A DNA stretch of 64,000 nucleotides from Carya illinoinensis. Lineage: Eukaryota; Streptophyta; Magnoliopsida; Fagales; Juglandaceae. Both the position numbers and the translations under genes were made by a program. The notes under the pieces are model-generated. The model saw only the letters and a program-made list of their open reading frames with translations. It searched no databases and had not been told where the DNA came from. This document shows positions 36,316 to 49,297 of this stretch, piece by piece; the first letter of the stretch is position 1, and each line of letters opens with the position of its first letter. The DNA lies in the NCBI RefSeq assembly GCF_018687715.1, contig NC_056753.1:12394501-12458500 (forward strand), in the 5' to 3' direction.

Positions 36316-36326
36316 AAGGGGGAGGA
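36316..36326 (+). other. Polypurine tract of the family-E element
   Basis: AAGGGGGAGGA lies directly before the LTR start TGTGACAGCC, after GAGGACGAAATC. Confidence 0.85.
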
Positions 36327-39300
36327 TGTGACAGCCCTGACTTAGCCAAGTACTCACCTGTTACTTTTATTATTTTGGCCTTAGTCCAATTAAGTCTTAG
36401 TCTAATGGATTGGTAAGACGAGAACCTAATAAATGACAAGGGCCCTACCATTTTCTAATGAGATGGGAGCTCCCAAGCCCACAAGGTGGCCTAAGGGACT
36501 AGTGAATTTCGACCACTAAAGGATTTAGAGTTTTAGAAACCAAATTAGGTTTTTGGTTTAAGGAGGAGGCACCCATTTAAGAGAGAGAGAGAAAGAGAGA
36601 CCCTTAGGTTTCCCTAAGCTTCAATCATTGGAACATTGGGAAGAGACATTTTGGTTTGATAAGCAACTTGCCACTCGGCAAGCATGCAACCAAGCTTCTA
36701 CAAAAAGCTTGTAAGGAGGGGAAAGGCCATTTTTGGCCACAAGGAAGAGGTGCCACTTGGCACACATGCAAGAGGGATCTTTGAGTTTCAAGAAAAGAAA
36801 AAGGCCAAAGGATTTTCAATTTTTGGAGGAGCCACACATGCCACATGCCAAATGACATCCATGCATAAGTCCTTAGGATCCTAGATCGTTGAAATCATGA
36901 TGAGGGACATTTTAGATTTTTAACCATAAGGATCTACACGCCCCTTTTTGTCCCAAGCAAAAGGTACATTGAACATAGACCATTAAAGAGAGGAAGAGGG
37001 CTTTAGGGTTTTGCCTAGGGCTAGAAGTTCACCACTTGTCATCCATGCTAGAAGTATCCTTTGGTATTTCCAAGAGATGCAATGATGTGGGAACAAGAAG
37101 TGGTGGGATTTCAGCCAAGGCAAGAAGCAAGACACCACATGGCACCCATGCACAAGGACCCTTTGGTTTTTTACAACAGAAGTGATGACGAGAAAAAGAA
37201 TAAGTAGGAATTGAGGGACGTATTTAAGAAGGGCATTAATGGGACCAGCACCCTACCCCCACCAAAGGCACCCAAGAGTCATTTGCTCCATGTTCAGATT
37301 TTACCTCTCTTCTCCTTTCTCTATCTCACCTACCACAGGAAGAGCAAAAGAAACACTATTTCACATCCATCCAGACACTTTCTTCATGCAAGCATAGAAG
37401 GAAAGCTGAGGACCTCACATTGGGAAGGTCTATAGGGTGAGAACTTCACGCTTTTGTCTCACTCTCTTCTCTTGAACACACACACACTAGGAAGGGTTGT
37501 TGGGATGGAGAAGGTTTGGCTTGAGGGAGTTAAAGGATGTGTGGTACGACCTTGTTGCGAGTTTTATGGGATTGATGGAGTATTTAGTTCAACCATGCTT
37601 AATCTTGTTAAGTATGAGTGTCTACGGTTTTATTCACAAACAACCCAAACCATCAATGGTCAAATAGAGATGAAGAACCCTTGTAGGTTAGGTCACTTTT
37701 GGCCACCACTAGGGTTTCATAGAGGTTTTCTTTCTAGCAAGACACAAAATTGGAATCCTTGCACTTTCAGCCAAAGAATTGATGAACAAATACACAAGTA
37801 TACTCCTTACACACACAACACACACCAACAACCATTAGGGCTGCAAGGATCAACTAGCACCAAATCATTAAGGGTGTCACCAAGTAAGGGGAGTGTTAAC
37901 ACCATTTGGCCTAGGATTTTCCTTGAGGCACGAGTCTATAAGGCTCAAGGAAAGGGAAGGTCGTGGAATGAGAAAAGAAACCCTAGAACTAATTAGGGTT
38001 AAACCTTAGAAAATAGCACATATGTTTGGTTTGAAATATTGTTGCTTTTAGTAATTTAATGATTGAAACATACCCATTTTGCTTGCTTTATCGTCAGGAA
38101 ATAATATTTTCAAAGCTTTGTAAGGTAGTCTCTACTTACTATTGGATAACATATTCATGTGATGTGTAAACTCTTCATTTTTTTTTTATTCAAATTGGAT
38201 TGTGGAATTGCTTGCCTTACACGTGCATGCTATGATTAACTGTTGGTTATTGAATCAAAAGGTATGTTTTGATAAATGTTGCCTACTTTGATGAGCTTTG
38301 AAAAGTTATACGTAAGCATGTGTTTTTTGCATATTTTAATTCTTTCATGCTGTAAACATGATTTACTCTTAGCATATAGCATAGATACATGACATTGTTC
38401 CATGAAAGTTACATGGTTACATGTCACATGTTTTTCAAGTTGTGCCTTAAAAGAAAAAGAAATGGTTTTGTCACAACCATAAATACTAGGATGGATGAAT
38501 ATCCTAGTGGAACTCCTATGTCCACTCTGGAGGGCTTAAATTGGAGTGGTAACCCTTGGGTTGACAAAGCATAGCCAACGGACTTTGAATGAGTTCTTTT
38601 AAAACACTCCGAAGTGAAGTAGCACCGAACACAAGTGGGTGCAACACATTGAATATGTGATGAAGGCGAATTTTGAAATGTCGTATCATATGGTATTCAG
38701 CATACTCATACCCAGTCAAGAGGTTTGACAATGTGATATGGTAACTAGCAGGGAGCCCATGGTGCATAAGGGAGTCCTGAGGTGTCCACCCACATTGTTA
38801 TATGGACAAATGGCTGTAAGCGATTAACATGGTTTGAAAAATGATATTTGCACATGGTATTTTGTCCCTCTGTTTCATGATTACATAGTCAATGTTTTCA
38901 AAATAACACGTACAAGAAAGAGGGTGTTTTTGAGTCAAGTTCACGTCCATGCATTCATACTCATGGTTTGCCTATACATGCTTATATTATCTTCCTGTAT
39001 GTTATTGGTTTAACTTGCTAAGATTTCTTGAAACCTCACTGTTGTAGTTTCTACTACCATTCCCCCTGGAATGATAGAAGTTGTAATAAGACCCATAGAC
39101 ATTGCTCAGGATGGATGAGTTGCCTAATGTCATTGAGGACGAGTTTACCATAGAGGCTCGATACCATTTAGATATTTCTTGTTCAAAAGCAACCTTCTGT
39201 TTTCTCAAGGAGATTCAGGATATCCTAAACAAAGATTACATGCTGCACTGGACACCTAAGCTTGAACAAGCTCTTACTTTAGAGAACCGGTTGGATTATG

Positions 39301-39708
39301 TGAATGACTACATAATTCAGGCATGGGGGTATATGGTAAAGGTTCAAGAAGTCACCCAAAGTTTTGAGCTATAGTTATTCGAATCCCATGTCTTGCAAGA
39401 GGATAGTTCATTTTGATGAGATTGTAAACATGGTTTTAAGGGTTATAGTTTAAAACCCCCAGCCTGTATTTTAGAAGTCTCTGAACAAATACCTTTAGGA
39501 TTAATTAGTTCCTTTATTTGGTACCATACTTTATTTGCTCAATCTTTACTTAGATTTGAATTTTTCCGCTGCAATTATTGCATACTGCTAGAAACATGCA
39601 AGGTGCATTGCATGTTAACTATCATGAACGAGGGGTGTGTAATCTTAAGTTGCATGTCCTGATACTTTAGTCTTCATCCAATCTCAAGCAGGGTCTAGTG
39701 GCATCATA
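36327..39708 (+). repeat. Family-E 3' LTR, about 3.4 kb
   Basis: It starts TGTGACAGCCCTGACTTAGC after the polypurine tract and ends ...TCTAGTGGCATCATA, matching the ends of the minus-strand E LTRs (40268-46861, 50908-53116). It holds spaced GCCACTTGGCA-like motifs (36669-37145) and a GA-rich leader (36579-36600). The ORFs in it (for example 37454-37996, 39102-39374) have no recognisable domain and are not shared by other copies. No matching full 5' LTR remains. Confidence 0.8.
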
Positions 39709-39777
39709 CACAGGATCCTAATCATTTTGTAGACTTCCTATTTTGGGAGACGTTCAGGAAGATGAGAATCGGTAAGA

Positions 39778-39894
39778 TAGGTTGCATCAAGCACCAACAT
39801 CACTGAAGGGTTTCTTGGGAGAACTAGTGCAACCCATCAGCTTTATCGCATTGCCTGTAATAGCAGGAGCTGGGCAGGCATCAACGACGATGAT
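39778..39894 (+). pseudogene. Unidentified coding-like stretch, left part, interrupted by the D LTR
   Basis: After a stop at about 39775 the plus frame is open to the D insertion point (39894) and continues in the same frame at 50151-50345 beyond it, once the duplicated ATGAT is counted once. This part reads TEGFLGRTSATHQLY ... SWAGINDD. I cannot assign a family. It could be a gene fragment or the interior of an older mobile element. Confidence 0.35.
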
Positions 39895-40404
39895 TGTAAC
39901 AGTTTGCCAGAAATTCAATGGAGGAATTTCTTTAGATTTTAGGAATCTCGTGAAAACTTGAATGTTTTTACGAATTAACCCAATTGTGTCAGCATAGTTA
40001 GTGTTGCTACTCACTATGGTGCCATAAGCGTAATTTTATTTATTTAAAGTACTTAAAAGCGTGAGAATGAGAAATGGTCTACGCCATTCTATTTGTATGA
40101 ATATTTAAGATTTTGTGGCGTAATAAAACCATTTTTGATTTCAAGAGTAACGCTTGTTCGAAAACTCATTTTGATTACTTTGAGGCACTTTATAATTGAA
40201 TTTCGATAAACGATATGCACTTTGAGCTTAGTATGAATATTGAAGATTTTACAGTGCAAAGTTATTTTGTAATGCCCCCAGCCCCCCACTTGGGATTGGA
40301 CGTGATTGAAGTGTCGAGACATGCAACTCAAGATGTTCACAACAATTAAGATGCCTGCTCCAAAAATGTTTCGAACATTATGCAATAAATCATAGCAGAC
40401 TAGG

Positions 40405-43400
40405 TGTAAGAACCCACTCCTTCTTTCTTTTATAATTAGGAGCCTTATTCTGTGTGCCAAACTTCGATGGCATGTTTTTAAAGATACCAAGCGAATTTTA
40501 AAGCAAGCCCATTATTTTAAAGTTTACGAATATTTTAAATGTCCTAGAAATATTACATGTAATATTTCCAGTGTTATCGGACTAAGCTTGTTTTTAAATA
40601 ACATAATTATAATATTTTTGAAGAGCTCCAAAAATATTATAATTGTGAAAAATTATTTAAATTAAATGATTTAGTCATTTAAAAATATTACGAGATTTAA
40701 AATATGTTGAAAACTCTAAATTAATTCAAATGGTTTTATTCTCTTCAAGTAATTAACAAGACTTCATCATTTTAATTAACGATGAAGGAATATTATTTTA
40801 TGAACTTTAGTTGATAAAATAATATTCTATCTTAATTCCTCCCAATGTTTAAAATTAAATAGATGCTTACGCATTTTCAAATCAGTATTTAAACTCATCG
40901 TTAGATCGTTTTATGGATCCCAGGACGAAGGGCCTGTATTAAATACCCAAGTCCCTAGCTTTTTCTCCTCACTTTTTCCTTTTCCTTCTCTCTCCTCTCC
41001 CTCTCTCCCAGCCCAATGGAAGCTCTCTCTTTCTTCTCCACTGTGCTGCTCTTCATTCCTCCAACCCAGCCATCACCGACCATCTAGCCTCACCTCCACC
41101 ACCACCAGCTCCCTTCCCCGCCAAAGTGTCCCTCCTCACCAGTGAGCTCCACACAACTTTCATTCTCCTCCCATAGCAACTTAACCGAAATGGGTTTCAA
41201 GCCCATTTATTCTCCTTGCGCCACCGTACGCGGCCACCATGAGCTCTGACCACCACCAAGAGCTTCACCACCTCACCAGCTCCACATCTATGGCCATCTT
41301 TCCCTGCAATTCTCTCTCTTCATCGGAAAACACGCACACACATGGAACCTATACAGGTTCTCCTCCATGCCGCCGTACACGGCTACCCACACCACCACCA
41401 ACGGCCTCCCCTGACCACCCCGACCTTCCCTAGCCATTCCCATGCCCAGCCAAAGTCCCCACCTCTCTCACTCTCCCCCACTCTCTGATGGTCTCTCCTC
41501 TACCTCACGGCCAGATCTGCCACCATGAACCACCATATAGCCACCACCTCACCACCATAGCTCCATCACACCTCCCTCAAGTCCTCCATGGCCACCCCTT
41601 CCAAGTCCACCAACCCACATGCCCAAACAGCCACCATGCATGGTGGACAACCACTATACGTGGCTAATCGCCACTGCACACGGTGTTAACCACCATGTAC
41701 AACTTTTATGATGCCTTTGACCGTGATGGGTAGTGAGTAATGCACAGGTTATCCAATTGATGTTATAACCCTCTATCCCTCATTATTTATATTAAATGTT
41801 ACTATTGTGGAGTTCACTATGAAGTGTGGCTGTGTAGTGAAGTGTTGGGCATAATTGTGTAGTGTTGTGAACTGTGCTATGAAGTATGAGTGTGTGGTGT
41901 ATGCCGTAGTTGCAATGCAGTGTACTGTTGTGATGGGAGTACATGTGGAGTGTACTCCATGTAGTGCCGTGATGCACCATGTGGTGTGCACTATAGTGAC
42001 GTGTGGTGTAGTGTGAAGAGGGTATACGTGGTGTGTGCTCCATGTCATTTAGTGACACGCCGTGTGGTGTGCATTGTGGTAATACATGATGTAGTAAGGG
42101 GAGTACACATGATGCGTACTCCATATGGTGTAGCGATGCACCGTATGGCGTGTTGCGAAGAAAAAGATAGTTGTGTAATAGAGGAGCGTATTGTGTAGCG
42201 TCGAGGACTGTATGTCAGTGTCTCGAAATAGCTATAATGTGACCTGTAGTCTGAGGTGACCGGTGTCACCTTATAGTTGACTTTTGGCTTAGGGTATGTG
42301 TGAAGTGATGGGATAGTATAAGAGTAGCGTAGTGGAAGCATGACAGGTGTTGTGACGTAACACGATATTTGTCTCGAGCTACATAACGTGATGGAGATGT
42401 AATGGTGAATGGAGCCCTATCGTGTTAAGTGTTGGGATGAACTTGTAAAGGGGCTAGGGAGTAGGAAGGTCTTGCTGATCGAGTTTGAGTAGAAGTTGGT
42501 ATCAGAGTATGGAGCTTGTTTATACGAGCAAGTGTTCATCAAACTATAAGTTGATCTTAGGTGATAAAAAGGGTAAGGTACATGTGCATTTGGTGAGACA
42601 CGTGTATCAAATGGATTTACCATATATAATGGGTAATCTTTCCTAAGCATGATTGCATGATGTTTAAGCCTCAGAGTTGGCTTAAAGTCATGTGGCATGT
42701 ATGGTTGGGAATGAGGATTGAGTATGGGCTAGGATACATGAAGGTAGTAATGGGTAAGTTGTCTAAGATCGGGATGTGTGACTTAGTTGGTCTGAGTCAT
42801 GCATTAGCATGTGGTTGAAAGAAGAGTAAGACGAAAATCTTAGTGTCTTAACCCTAAGGTGAAATACGGAGGTAGTGACGGTAAATGGACCCCGAAGGTT
42901 TTAGCATAGTAAATAGCGCGTAAGAACCCAGGGATGGACGGAGAGTGTTCCAAGTGAAGCTTAGTTCTATTTCTAGTATAGTTACTTATGCATTAGATAG
43001 ATAATAACATTGAGGTTATGTGTATGCATGTAGGTTGCCATCTGACACGCACATGAATGAACTGCATGGAATGAGTATGGCATGGAGTGCTGGTAAGTAT
43101 TACGTTTATACTCTTCCAGAGTTTTCTAAATAAACAAAAATGAAAATGAAATGCTTTTCCTTTACGATGCTTTAAAAATGACATGAAACTCGCTCTACGA
43201 AAGGATGCTAAGTATAAGTTTTCAAGTATAAGTATGTAACGACCCTCCTTAGCAGCCCCTTTTTATGCACCCCAAGTATGTAAGTGTATGCATGTGAATG
43301 GATGCTATACGTAGTAAGTACTGGATGTATTTTCACGAAAATAAATGAAGAGAAATGTCAATGCTTATGTCTTTTGCTTTAAACGACGCAAAGAAAGTGT

Positions 43401-44320
43401 TTTAAAATGCCTCTACGAAAGATGATGCTTTAAAGGATGCATGAACTGATATTTTAAATGATGCCGTGAAAAATGATGTTTAAGCCCATGCTTTTAAATG
43501 ACTTTTATGAATGAAAGGACTAAAGGACTGTAAAGAACTAAAAGGACTGAAATGAATGAAAGGACCAAATGCTTTAATGTATGAAAAGATGTAACGGCCA
43601 TGTGAATGAACGGATGATGGTACTGAATGACTCGACTGGGTAGATTGCAATGCCGGGTAAGTAGTACTGGTAGTGCACCCAGTGCTACACCCTAATGGAA
43701 TGGATTCCTAACCCATAATTATAAGCGAAATCAGGTCTAAAAGACTGCTAACCCTCACACACTGGGCATAACAATATGCAATGGTCAATGAAAGCGATAA
43801 GAAAAGATGTATGCATGATAAGACTCTTTAAGAAATGAAGGTAGTGAGGCATGGGGAACTGTTTATGAGAAGAAAACCATTTTTTAAAGAAAAATCCCAT
43901 CTCGCAACGTTTTAAAATGAAATGAATGTCTATGTATTATATGTATGGAGTGATGAATGCATGACTGAAAACCTATGTTATTATATTTTAACTGTATGAA
44001 GTAATGCTTACGAGTCATCAACTCATTTTAGTTTTTATGTGTGCCCTCCCAGGGACAAGATGAGCATTACGTCTCAGGATGGACACGACCCAAGGGGAAG
44101 AACATGGAAGCCTAGGCATGATATTTTATATGAGAGACTTTAATTATAAAATTTAATGTTTTCCGTTGTAACCTTTTAAATTAAGAAACAAGTTTTATTT
44201 ATAAACATAGAGTCTTTTGTATCTTGGCATGGAAGGAAAAGAAAATTGAAAAGGAACTGTAATTCTTGTCTCTTTTCATAAAATCATCTTATAATGGTCC
44301 CCCCAAGGACGAGCGTTACA
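40405..44320 (+). mobile_element. Family-B solo LTR B2 (3916 bp), imperfect TSD CTAGG/ATAGG
   Basis: It runs from TGTAAGAACCCACTCC to ...CAAGGACGAGCGTTACA, flanked by CTAGG (40400-40404) and ATAGG (44321-44325). A TATA-like TGTATTAAATACCC (about 40935) followed by a C/T-rich leader supports plus orientation. Its 3' two-thirds match B1 (10393-12430 and 20060-20666, inverted) and B3 (22255-24440). Its 5' third matches 9180-10392. At about 3.9 kb it is unusually long for an LTR. I see no gene in it. Confidence 0.75.
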
Positions 44321-44791
44321 ATAGGTCATCTCATAAATGTTTTACCAGAATAAAACTAATATTCCAACTTCATTCGTAGCTTTAAATCACACTTCTAGTA
44401 ATGGAGTATCAAACTCCTTGGTACACTTTAACATAACAAATATTGTCTGAAAAGGCCTTTACAAAGAATCATTAAAGCATCTTTCTAAATCTCAGCTATC
44501 TCCAAATAGGTCATGACTAAATCTGTTCTTTTCTCTGGGTTGAGCTCATCCTTAGCCTTGATTAGCATCTTGACTCACTACTCCTAGTCCTGCTAAAGGT
44601 TCTACGATTCTGGGTTAGGAATGGTGTGTGCATGAATAGAGAGGAAAAGAAGAAAAAAGTGAGTGATTTTATTGTAAACCCTGAAATCAGAAGATAAAGG
44701 GGTGTTTTATACTAAAAATAACCCAAACTCTCTTTCTTCTTGCTTTAGCTTTATTGCCAAGTGGATGACCTTAGATTTTGACTATTGCATG

Positions 44792-44909
44792 TTGGACAAG
44801 TGGCGCTTAGCTAATGCTTATTGGACAAGTGGCACCTAGCTGATGCATGTGGGACAAGTGGTGCACTAGTTGATGCATGTGGGACAAGTGGCACACTAGA
44901 TGATGCATG
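44792..44909. repeat. Tandem repeat, 4 units of 29-30 bp, in the E solo LTR
   Basis: Each unit has the form TTGGACAAGTGGCACCTAG followed by TGATGCATG. The last two have a 30-bp form with TGGGACAAGTGG. Confidence 0.9.
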
Positions 44910-47900
44910 CTTGAGTGTTATTGGATGATGGTGGGTGGCACACTTGGCTAGGATATAGGGTACACAAACCTGAAAAGTGTTCTTGAAAAGAATTATATTG
45001 CCAAGTGGCATGGATCCTTGAAAATTTGAAATCTTAATCACCAACCCCATAATTGCTTTCCTAGGAAGCCTAAAAACAATTTGTAGGAGTGCCAAGTGTC
45101 CATTCATTGCTAGGGATAGGGAATTTTGGAATCCCCTTTATCCTATTTTTCAAAATCCTCTCATAATTGCTTTAGACATTGGGGACCATAGGGATCTATG
45201 TGCATGGATGCCATGTGGCACAAAGCTTTGTGCTTTGACTGAAACTTCCCCTCTTCTCTTCACCATTGCCCTATTTGATTGGAAATGTCAAGCCCTTATG
45301 CATGAGTGACACATGGCACAAAATCTTGCCCTAACCTAAAACCCTAATATCCTTGGTGTGTTCCCCATATGCTCTAGGTTCAATGAACCTTTAGGGGTAG
45401 GTTAGTCTTTTAGTCAAAATCTTGAGTGGGGGTCTTGATGTCTTGGATTTTGGGTGTGTGCATGGTTGCTCCATTTGGCATGGCGTGCAGGTGGTTCTTG
45501 CCCTAGCCGACCCTCTCTCCCTTCCTCTTGTCTTCACTTCCTTCTAAGATTCTTCTAGAATCCTCAAAAGTCATGTTTATCATTTCCTAAAGCCCTCTTT
45601 TCCTCTTTCTCATGATTACTCTCTTATAGAGACTCTCGTACTTCATGCATGTGTGACAAGTGACAAAAGTGGTGGTTGAATTTTGTGGTTGGGCATGTAG
45701 ACCCCTTGGCTAAAACCTTAGAGTCTCCTTGAGCATGCTCCTTCATGTGGTCCAGGTTCAATGAATCTCTGGGGCATAATCATCATTTGATAAATTGTAA
45801 ACCTAGCCTTGAGCCTTGTAGATGTTTGCATGTTTGCCATGCGGCAAGTGTCATGTAAGGTGTGTGTGCGTGTGTTCCCCATGCATTTTTCCCTTTTCCC
45901 ATGCATTGTCTCCTTCTAGAAAGTCCAAATCTGTGTGCATGCATGGCACTTGGCTAAGTGTTGGTTGATCTTCCCTAAGTAGGCATGAAGCTCCTTGACC
46001 GAAATCCTAAGGCCTTTTGGGAACTTATGCATGTGACTCCTGATATCTCTCATGTGCCTCTCTTACTAGAAACTCTCAATGCATGACAAGTGGCAAAGGA
46101 AAAGGGGTGATTATGTGTTGTGGGGGTGTTGGCCGAGGCATATAGGGACTAGGAGTTGTTTTGATTCTAGGTTTCCCTTCCTATTACCCATGATTGGTTT
46201 CTTCTAGAAAGTCCCACACCTCTTCTTATGTATGATAAGTGTAAAAAGTAGGTGGCATTTTCATGGTTGGTGTGCACAACTCCTTAGAACTCACCAAAAT
46301 CTTGTGGGCGGTATGTGTAGTCTAGGTTTTCGAAAACCCTATGTCCCCTCATTTTCCTCATATCCATTTTTACATCCAGGTTCAATGTATCCAAAGGTGA
46401 GATGTGCATGTGAGACATGTGGCACGTAGGTTGGTGAAATCGGCATGTGCCCTCGGTGTGTGCTGAACCCTACATCCTCTTCCATCTCCTTAGCTTCTTC
46501 TAAAAACCTTCAAGCATGTTTGCCAAGTGGCATCAATGTGCTAACCAATGTGCTTTTTCCCGAGGTTCCTAATTATGCGAATTCTAGGAAAAGCTAAAAG
46601 CCTTTTCCACTTCCAAGTAGACGCCTCCCATGCCAAAACCCTAATTAGAGTTTTCCCTAATCCCAAGGCCCTTAGTGGCTGACTTTCACTAGCCCATCAT
46701 GGGCCTCTTAGTAGGCTTGGGTGCCTTTTCTCTAACATGGGCAAGGCCCTTGTTGCTTCCTATATTCTCTACATGCTAAAACTTGGATAGATAACTAGTG
46801 GGCTGAGACTAAACATAATGAAAGTAATAGGCGAAGACTTGGCTAAGTCTGGGTTGTCACATATTTTTCACTTTTACAAAGTGAATAGTAACCTTGGTGT
46901 TAGCACCTAGGGTAAGGCTTTCGAAACCATAGTGTGAAATGTCCAAATTAGGTTAGAAAAATTTTATTTGGAAACTTGACAAGATCTTAGCCACACTTGG
47001 TGAATAGTATTGAACACTTGGCACCAAGAGGAACCCTGAGATGGAAATGTGAAGGAAATCAAGCTTTGTGACCATGCCACCTAAGCCAAACCAAACACTA
47101 TTCCATCCAATCATCCAATTTGTGTCAAACCAAAGAAGGTTTAAATCTGAAATACTTGGAATCCAATTGAAATCCCAAAAACTTGGTTGAAACTGAAACC
47201 CTAAACGGTTTTCCAAAACCCCAAATATTACATGATTATTTATCCTCTTAAACCTTGGTATGTTATTAGGCTAAGAAAAATTGGATTTGGGCTTGATAAC
47301 AACTCAAACCCCAACCAAACCCTATTGAAACCTTAAATGGAAGCCCATTTGGTTAAGGCCCGTTAAGGCCCATGAAATTGAGCCACAAAATCATGGCCTA
47401 TGGAGGAAGTTTCACCCCTACCATGGAATCCAAACACTGCCCAAAGTAGCCCTAAAAAGTACTTGATGTGAAGGCCAAAGGCCACCTCACTCCTCCCTCT
47501 CACACGACAGCTTGTGGTAGAAAATCATGGGTTGGTTTTGCCCCTTGTTTTGGTTGACACCCATCCCTCTAAGTGTCATCCACACCCCTCATATCACCAT
47601 GTATATGTGTAAGAGGTGTGCAAGTCCTTTCCCCTTCATTTGATCACTTTCCCTTGGAGAGAAAATAAGAGAAGCTCTCGGGTAGTTTTTCTGGCTTACC
47701 TTACTAGACTTTTTTGAAGCTGTTGTAAATATTTTATATTGGTATAGCTTCTATTGGTATGCTTTATGTTGATTTTCATGCTATTGTCATTTGATTAGTT
47801 AAAAGTTGGTTTAAGCATGAAGAGGTCATTCTAGGCAATAAACTCAATAGTGTGATATTTTGATGATTTTGACCAAGTTATTGGCAACATCTTGGTTTTT

Positions 47901-49164
47901 TTTGGAGTATAGGTGACATGCTAATGTATAATTTTGATGAAAATTAGTTGCATGCTATAAGCTTTTGATGAAAGTTGTACACTTAGATCCAAAAAGTTGA
48001 AAATGGAAGGTTGAATACAATTTCTGTTTTGAATAAGCTTGAATCTTTTGTTGAGAAAGCATGCTCCAATGGCTTTGATATTTTTATATGATTATTCCAA
48101 GACTTTGATTTACATGTTAAGTTGTTGGTTTAAGGAGTTTTGGTGTTGGTTCTGAATATATGATTTTTTATGCATGAAGGAATTTGGTTAGGTCATGTAT
48201 TTGAAGTTTTTTGGAAGATTGATGTTTTGATTTAATTTTAGCCGTTTGATCTTGAGTTTAATGCTTTGATCTATTCAAGGACATGATTTTTAACCATACG
48301 ATGTTGTTTATTTTTGATTTATTTCATGATATGTTTCTAATCAAAGTTGTTTGATCAAAACCAAACCATAAAGGAATTTGTTTTGGTGAGTGTTAAGGGT
48401 GAAAACTTTGTAATTTTGTGATTTTGGCTTGATGATTAAAAGCATGTTAGTTCTTAGGAGTGTGTTATGAACATACTGGAAGTATGTTTTCAAACTTTTG
48501 GAGTTCTTGGAGCTATTTTAAAAAGAGATAAAACCTTGAGAAGCAAGGGTTGTGTTTAAAGTTAAAAAGCTTGAAACGTTGTATTAAAATATTTGTGATC
48601 TTGTGAAGTGAATTTTGTGGTTGTTCTGGTATGCTACTTGAACATAGGATGTTATTTTTTATGTTGTAATAATTCGGTTTAAGCATGAGAAATGAGGTGT
48701 GATAGAATTGCAACAAAAATCAGAAGTTTTGGCCTATGTGTGTTTTGGCCAAGGCATGTTTGGTATAGTTGTGATGCATTTGAACTTTTTCTAATTAGAT
48801 ATTTAGATTTAGGACAAAATCTACATTCCTCAATGTAAGGCAATTTTTGGAGTTAGGATGTGAAATCCTTAAGTTCAGAGTAAAATAGTCATTTTTCCAC
48901 ATGTAGAGAGGTAAAAATGTAATTTCACTCTAACATAGTATTTTTATGTTTCTATACTATTAGTGATGAGTTTCTAACATTTAGAAATCTCTACTTACAG
49001 TTTCTCTTATTTTGTGCATTTTTATCCATCACGCAGCAATCATTGTAAGTTAGCTTCTAACTTACTGTTAGATTACTATATATGTGTGTTGGTAAGGGGA
49101 CATTTGATTATGTTCTTGTGTCATCATATATGTCATGCTATGCCATGTCACTACATATATGTCT

Positions 49165-49297
49165 GTTATACATTATATTTTATCATGCAATGTTTATCTG
49201 TTACACATTATATTCTGTCATGAAATGTTTATCTATTACACGTTATGCCATGTCACAAAACATTTGTCTGTTACATGTTATGCCATGTCACAATTGG
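49165..49297. repeat. Tandem repeat, 35-bp unit, in the D LTR
   Basis: Three full 35-bp units begin at 49165, 49200 and 49235, plus a partial at 49270 and a degenerate one before. The core is GTTACACATTAT then GTCATGAAATGTTTATCT. The same unit recurs inverted at about 53880-54056. Confidence 0.9.

Larger units (their letters stand above)
40268..46861 (-). mobile_element. Family-E solo LTR (about 2.67 kb without insertion), TSD TATTT
   Basis: In minus orientation it starts TGTGACAACCCAGACTTAGC at 46861 and ends GGGGGCTGGGGGCATTACA at 40268. TATTT flanks it at 40263-40267 and 46862-46866. It is inserted in the D LTR: D sequence continues seamlessly on both sides when compared with the minus-strand D copy. 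It carries the B2 solo LTR at 40405-44320. Purely LTR sequence; no primer site or gene. Confidence 0.88.

Noticed and set aside
37454..37996. 180-codon plus ORF
   Set aside because: It lies inside the E 3' LTR; the homologous minus-strand E LTR does not keep the frame and no domain is visible.
41761..42341. Several His/Thr-rich ORFs on the minus strand
   Set aside because: The region is LTR sequence in B2 and B1; the frames are products of GTGTGGTGTA-type repeats.
42500..42511. TTGGTATCAGAGTATGG as a primer-binding site in B2
   Set aside because: Close to TGGTATCAGAGC, but B1 has TTGGTATTGGAG at the same place, and B sequence continues on both sides without an LTR edge. Most likely LTR-internal, though a B element of different structure is not fully excluded.
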